A stretch of DNA of 64,000 bases from assembly GCF_030812885.1 (NCBI RefSeq), contig NZ_JAUSTO010000001.1, positions 62,001 through 126,000 on the forward strand, given 5' to 3'. Position 1 is the first letter of the stretch; each line of letters opens with the position of its first letter. The DNA comes from Moryella indoligenes (GTDB taxonomy: Bacteria; Bacillota; Clostridia; Lachnospirales; Lachnospiraceae). Under the pieces are notes generated by a model, which saw nothing but the letters and a program-made list of their open reading frames with translations, had not been told where the DNA came from and ran no database searches. Positions 60,473 through 64,000 of this stretch are shown piece after piece. A program made the translations under genes and the position numbers.

Positions 60473-62119
60473 ATGTCTAAAGAGTATCCCCTGAACGTTC
60501 CCGCTCCTCACCACTGCGCTTTCGCTGTGCGCGATATCCCGGACGTCACTGTCGAGCAGCGCGAACGCGCCCTGAAGGCCACACACTACAATGAATTTGC
60601 TTTTCCGTCCGGCATGCTGACAGTGGACATGCTCTCCGATTCCGGAACAACAGCCATGACCAACCAGCAGTGGGCGGCGCTCTTCCTTGGAGACGAGGCT
60701 TACGGACGCAATACCGGATACTATGTGCTTCTGGATACCTTCCGTGATATCTTTGAGCGCGGCGGTGAAAAAAACTGGAAGAAGATCGCAGATCTGGTGC
60801 GAACCGACTGCCGCGATGTGGAGAAAATGATGGATGAGGTCTACCTCTGCGAATATGAGGGCGGTCTGTTCAACGGAGGCGCGGCACAGATGGAGCGCCC
60901 GAACACCTTCATCATTCAGCAGGGACGCGCAGCCGAGTCGGTTCTGATGGAAATAGTCAAGAAAATTCTTGCGCAGCGCCACCCCGGTAAGATCTTCACC
61001 ATTCCTTCCAACGGACATTTTGATACCACAGAGGGCAATATCAAGCAGATGGGATCCGTGCCGCGCAATCTGTATCACAAGGAGCTGCTCTATCAGGTTC
61101 CCGAGGGCGGGCACTATGAGAAGAACCCCTTCAAGGGCAATATGGATATTGAAAAGCTCGAGCAGCTGATTCAGGCTGTCGGTGTGGAAAATGTTCCGCT
61201 GATCTTCACCTGCATCACGAACAATCCGATTTGCGGTCAGGCTGTCTCCATGGCAAACATCCGCGAGATCAATCGTGTCGCGCACAAGTATGAGATTCCG
61301 CTGGTATTTGACGTCGCCCGCTGGGCAGAAAACTGCTATTTCATCAAGATGAACGAGGAGGGCTACGCGGACAAATCCATTGCAGAGATCGCGACAGAGA
61401 TGTTCTCCTACTGCGACGCCTTCACCATGTCTGCAAAGAAAGACGGACACGCCAACATGGGCGGTATGCTTGCCTTCCGCGATCGCGGTCTGTTCTGGAA
61501 AAATTTCTCCGACTTCAACGCGGACGGTTCCGTCAAGACAGACGTGGGTGTTCTGCTGAAGGTCAAGCAGATCTCCTGCTACGGAAATGATTCTTACGGC
61601 GGAATGAGCGGAAGAGATATCATGGCGCTCGCCATCGGCTTATATGAGAGCTGCGACTTCAACTACATGCGCGAGCGCGTTGCGCAGTGCAACTATCTGG
61701 CGGAAGGCTTCTACCGGGCCGGCGTCAAGGGTGTCGTGCTTCCGGCCGGCGGTCATGCCGTGTATATCAATATGGATGAGTTCTTTGACGGCAAGCGCGG
61801 CCATGACACATTCGCCGGCGAGGGCTTCTCTCTGGAATTAATCCGGCGCTACGGCATTCGCGTCTCCGAGCTTGGCGACTATTCCATGGAATATGATCTC
61901 AAGACGCCGGAGCAGCAGGCCGAGCTCGCAAATGTGGTTCGCTTCGCCATAGACCGCAGCCGCCTGACACAGGAGCATCTGGATTACGTCATCGCCGCAG
62001 TCAAGGCTCTGTATGAGGATCGCGAGAGCATCCCGAATATGCGCATTACCTGGGGTCATACGCTGCCCATGCGTCATTTCCACGCTTTCCTCGAACCCTA
62101 TCCGAACGAGACGAAATAA
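60473..62119 (+). CDS. tnaA: tryptophanase-family lyase (large form)
   Basis: 548-aa PLP-dependent beta-eliminating lyase; tryptophan gives indole, pyruvate and ammonia. Family motifs: MLSDSGTTAMTNQQWAALFLGDEAYG, and the PLP-lysine segment TMSAKKDGHANMGG. E. coli TnaA has 471 residues; the extra segment includes residues about 90-130 (RGGEKNWKKIADLVRTDCRD). Tyrosine phenol-lyase is the alternative, as the families are close. AATGGAGG lies upstream of ATG 60473. Confidence 0.85.
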   Translation: MSKEYPLNVPAPHHCAFAVRDIPDVTVEQRERALKATHYNEFAFPSGMLTVDMLSDSGTTAMTNQQWAALFLGDEAYGRNTGYYVLLDTFRDIFERGGEKNWKKIADLVRTDCRDVEKMMDEVYLCEYEGGLFNGGAAQMERPNTFIIQQGRAAESVLMEIVKKILAQRHPGKIFTIPSNGHFDTTEGNIKQMGSVPRNLYHKELLYQVPEGGHYEKNPFKGNMDIEKLEQLIQAVGVENVPLIFTCITNNPICGQAVSMANIREINRVAHKYEIPLVFDVARWAENCYFIKMNEEGYADKSIAEIATEMFSYCDAFTMSAKKDGHANMGGMLAFRDRGLFWKNFSDFNADGSVKTDVGVLLKVKQISCYGNDSYGGMSGRDIMALAIGLYESCDFNYMRERVAQCNYLAEGFYRAGVKGVVLPAGGHAVYINMDEFFDGKRGHDTFAGEGFSLELIRRYGIRVSELGDYSMEYDLKTPEQQAELANVVRFAIDRSRLTQEHLDYVIAAVKALYEDRESIPNMRITWGHTLPMRHFHAFLEPYPNETK

Positions 62120-62127
62120 GAAAGCAC

Positions 62128-62165
62128 AGTCCAGCGCTCTTCATCGGGTCAAGGGGCGCTGGACT
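62128..62165 (+). terminator. hairpin between tnaA and its transporter
   Basis: AGTCCAGCGC and GCGCTGGACT pair around an 18-base loop, with only a weak T tail. Likely a partial terminator or RNA-stability element. Confidence 0.5.
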
Positions 62166-62246
62166 TCTCAAAATTTATTCTGTTAGAATTGAATAGGTTG
62201 CGCGAAAACCGCTGATTTTTAAAGCCTAAGAAGGAGTGGCAAACAC

Positions 62247-63662
62247 ATGGGTAATCAGACTCTCGAGACACGCGACGGCTTTCAAAGCAAGTGGGGGTTT
62301 ATTCTGGCCTGTATTGGTTCTGCTGTTGGCATGGGCAATATCTGGCGTTTCCCCATTATGGTACAAAAGTTTGGCGGCATGAGCTTCTTAATTCCTTATT
62401 TTCTTTTTGTTGTTTTAATCGGTTCCACCGGCGTGATCGAGGAATTTGCCCTCGGCCGCCGCGCCGGTGCGGGTCCTGTCGGTTCCTTTGGCATGTGCAC
62501 GAAAGAGCGCATGGACAACCGCAAGATCGGCGAGCTGATCGGTGCGCTGCCCATCCTGGGCTCCATGATGCTCGCCATCGGTTATACCGTTGTAATGAGC
62601 TGGATTTTCAAGTACTGCTGGATGGGGATCTCCGGAAGCCTGTACGCGCTGGGTACGGATATGGGCGCTATTGGCGGAACCTTCGGCGCTGCCGCACCGG
62701 AGGCTGCAACGCTGGGTGAGGCCGTCGGCATGATTGTCGGCAGCGGAATCTTCGGCGTGGGCAACGGCGTATGGCTGCTAATCGGACTGATTGCTTCTCT
62801 TGCCATCATGGCAAAGGGAATCTCCAGCGGCATTGAAAAAGCCAACAAGATCATGATGCCGTTGTTGTTCGGTCTCTTTGTCTGCCTTGGCTTTTATGTC
62901 TGCACCTTGAACGGCGCAATGGAGGGCTACAAATATATCTTCACGCTGAAGCCCGCCAGTCTTGCCAGCCCTGAGGTATGGATCTATGCCTTCGGTCAGG
63001 CATTCTTTTCCCTGTCCGTCGCCGGAAACGGCTCCGTCATTTACGGATCCTATCTGCCAAAGGATGAGGATCTGCCCTTCTCCGCGCGCAATGTGGCCGT
63101 ATTTGATACCATTGCCGCACTGCTTGCCGCTCTTGTGATCATTCCCTCCATGGCAGTTGTCCTGGGTGAAGGGATCAAGGATGTCGGCGGCGGCCCCGGT
63201 CTGATGTTCGTATATCTGGTCAATGTGTTCAACAGCATGCCGGGTGGACGTATCGTCGGAATGATCTTCTATATCTGTGTACTCTTCGCCGGTGTCAGCT
63301 CCATCATCAATCTGTATGAGGCTCCGGTGGCATTCCTGCAGGAGAAGCTGAACATGAAGCGAATCCCTTCCGTAGCTCTCATCGGCGGGATCGGCGGCGT
63401 TGTGGCACTTCTCATTCAGCCTTGGACATCTCAGTGGATGGATCTTGTCTCCATCTATATCTGCCCTCTGGGCGCGCTGCTGGCAGGCATCATGTTCTTC
63501 TGGGTGCTTCGCAAAGAGACTGCGCTCAGCTCTGTCGAGCAGGGGCGCAAAGCCGGGAGCAAGCCGATCGGTGACTGGTTCTATCCCCTCGGCAAATATA
63601 TTTACTGCACCGCCGCGCTGATAGCATTGATTGCCGGAGCAATGATGGGCGGCATCGGCTAA
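62247..63662 (+). CDS. neurotransmitter:sodium symporter-family transporter (TnaT-like)
   Basis: 471-aa Na+-coupled amino acid importer. N-terminal motif GFILACIGSAVGMGNIWRFP is diagnostic for the NSS family; about 12 hydrophobic segments follow. Position behind tnaA suggests tryptophan or another aromatic amino acid as substrate (as in TnaT). AAGGAG precedes the ATG. Confidence 0.92.
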   Translation: MGNQTLETRDGFQSKWGFILACIGSAVGMGNIWRFPIMVQKFGGMSFLIPYFLFVVLIGSTGVIEEFALGRRAGAGPVGSFGMCTKERMDNRKIGELIGALPILGSMMLAIGYTVVMSWIFKYCWMGISGSLYALGTDMGAIGGTFGAAAPEAATLGEAVGMIVGSGIFGVGNGVWLLIGLIASLAIMAKGISSGIEKANKIMMPLLFGLFVCLGFYVCTLNGAMEGYKYIFTLKPASLASPEVWIYAFGQAFFSLSVAGNGSVIYGSYLPKDEDLPFSARNVAVFDTIAALLAALVIIPSMAVVLGEGIKDVGGGPGLMFVYLVNVFNSMPGGRIVGMIFYICVLFAGVSSIINLYEAPVAFLQEKLNMKRIPSVALIGGIGGVVALLIQPWTSQWMDLVSIYICPLGALLAGIMFFWVLRKETALSSVEQGRKAGSKPIGDWFYPLGKYIYCTAALIALIAGAMMGGIG

Positions 63663-63682
63663 AAACAGCAATACTGCAAAAA

Positions 63683-63751
63683 AAAACCACCTTGACCGGA
63701 ATCTCCAATCAGACAGCTGCGATCGGGATTCCTTTCAGGGTGGTTTTTATT
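63683..63751. terminator. terminator between transporter and glmS
   Basis: AAACCACC/GGTGGTTT outer stem with an inner GAATC/GATTC pair, followed by TTTTATTT on the plus strand and an A run upstream that serves glmS on the minus strand. Confidence 0.8.
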
Positions 63752-63806
63752 TCAAACCAAAACTTGCGCGCAGCGATGCATTTTTTGTTTCAGCCCGGCT
63801 GCGTCC

Positions 63807-64000
63807 TTACTCGACCGTGACGGACTTCGCGAGGTTTCTGGGCTTATCGACATCCAGCCCCTTGGTCACTGCCATGTAATAACCGAGAAGCTGCAGCGGG
63901 ATCACCGCGAGCGAATCTGCGAAGTGCTCGTCCGTCTTCGGGACAAAGACGGAGAAATTCACCGTGTCCTCGATATCAAAGTTGCCGGCAGTGGTGAGGC
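63807..64000 (-). CDS. glmS: glutamine-fructose-6-phosphate aminotransferase, C-terminal end
   Basis: Last 63 residues of GlmS, which makes glucosamine-6-phosphate for peptidoglycan. The end QLLGYYMAVTKGLDVDKPRN and AKSVTVE is the family C-terminus (isomerase domain tail). The gene continues beyond the window edge. Confidence 0.93.
   Translation of the reverse strand, partial: LTTAGNFDIEDTVNFSVFVPKTDEHFADSLAVIPLQLLGYYMAVTKGLDVDKPRNLAKSVTVE

Overview
The window looks like a chromosomal segment from a GC-rich member of the Clostridia, most likely Lachnospiraceae. This rests on the canonical Firmicutes S10-spc-alpha ribosomal locus with a four-cysteine S14, a meso-diaminopimelate dehydrogenase, glucan-binding-type wall repeats, a CsoR/CopA copper pair and consistently strong AGGAGG ribosome-binding sites. 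The genus cannot be fixed from the sequence alone. No tRNA, rRNA, CRISPR array, prophage or intact insertion sequence was seen.

Layout. 1-4040 (minus): three genes that look like a branched-sugar cassette (zinc-finger C-methyltransferase cut by the window edge, NAD-dependent sugar epimerase, thiamine-diphosphate enzyme). 4225-6213: two secreted wall-repeat proteins flanking a hairpin-bearing spacer. 6474-22943 (minus): the ribosomal superoperon rpsJ to rplQ with secY, adk, map, infA and rpoA, with a structured leader, an internal promoter before rpmJ and an unusual 324-bp repeat-bearing insertion between rplW and rplB. 23165-31345: mixed housekeeping genes (acidic lipoprotein, RNA-type methyltransferase, fused sugar nucleotidyltransferase/phosphatase, AIM24 protein, MscL, NUDIX plus peptidase-like pair, an unknown membrane protein, a FeoB-associated small protein). 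31498-43939: DtxR-type regulator, an ion transporter with a cytidylate-kinase-like protein, Ddh, an orphan ABC ATPase, orphan CitC, SelD, a dicarboxylate symporter, a PAP2 cluster containing a broken gene, and an NhaC antiporter. 44146-48828 (minus): YqeB/YqeC selenium-molybdenum hydroxylase maturation proteins, then CsoR and a CopA with a C-terminal CopZ-like domain. 49107-55469 (plus): a PucR-type regulator followed by an ABC importer whose ATPase is greatly enlarged. 55519-57980 (plus): an aroF-aroB operon behind an aromatic-residue leader peptide and an intrinsic terminator. 58170-63662: a GNAT enzyme, a YheO-type regulator and a divergent RidA, tryptophanase, Na+ symporter cluster. 63807-64000: the C-terminus of GlmS.

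Connections. SelD and YqeB/YqeC together point to selenium use in molybdenum hydroxylases. aroF-aroB makes aromatic precursors and appears to be controlled by Phe/Tyr supply, while the tna cluster takes up and degrades an aromatic amino acid, with RidA placed to clear the aminoacrylate released. The observations most worth following are the aroF leader, the insertion inside the S10 operon, the internal start that could release a free copper chaperone from CopA, the enlarged ABC ATPase, and the small Trp-containing reading frames just before tnaA.
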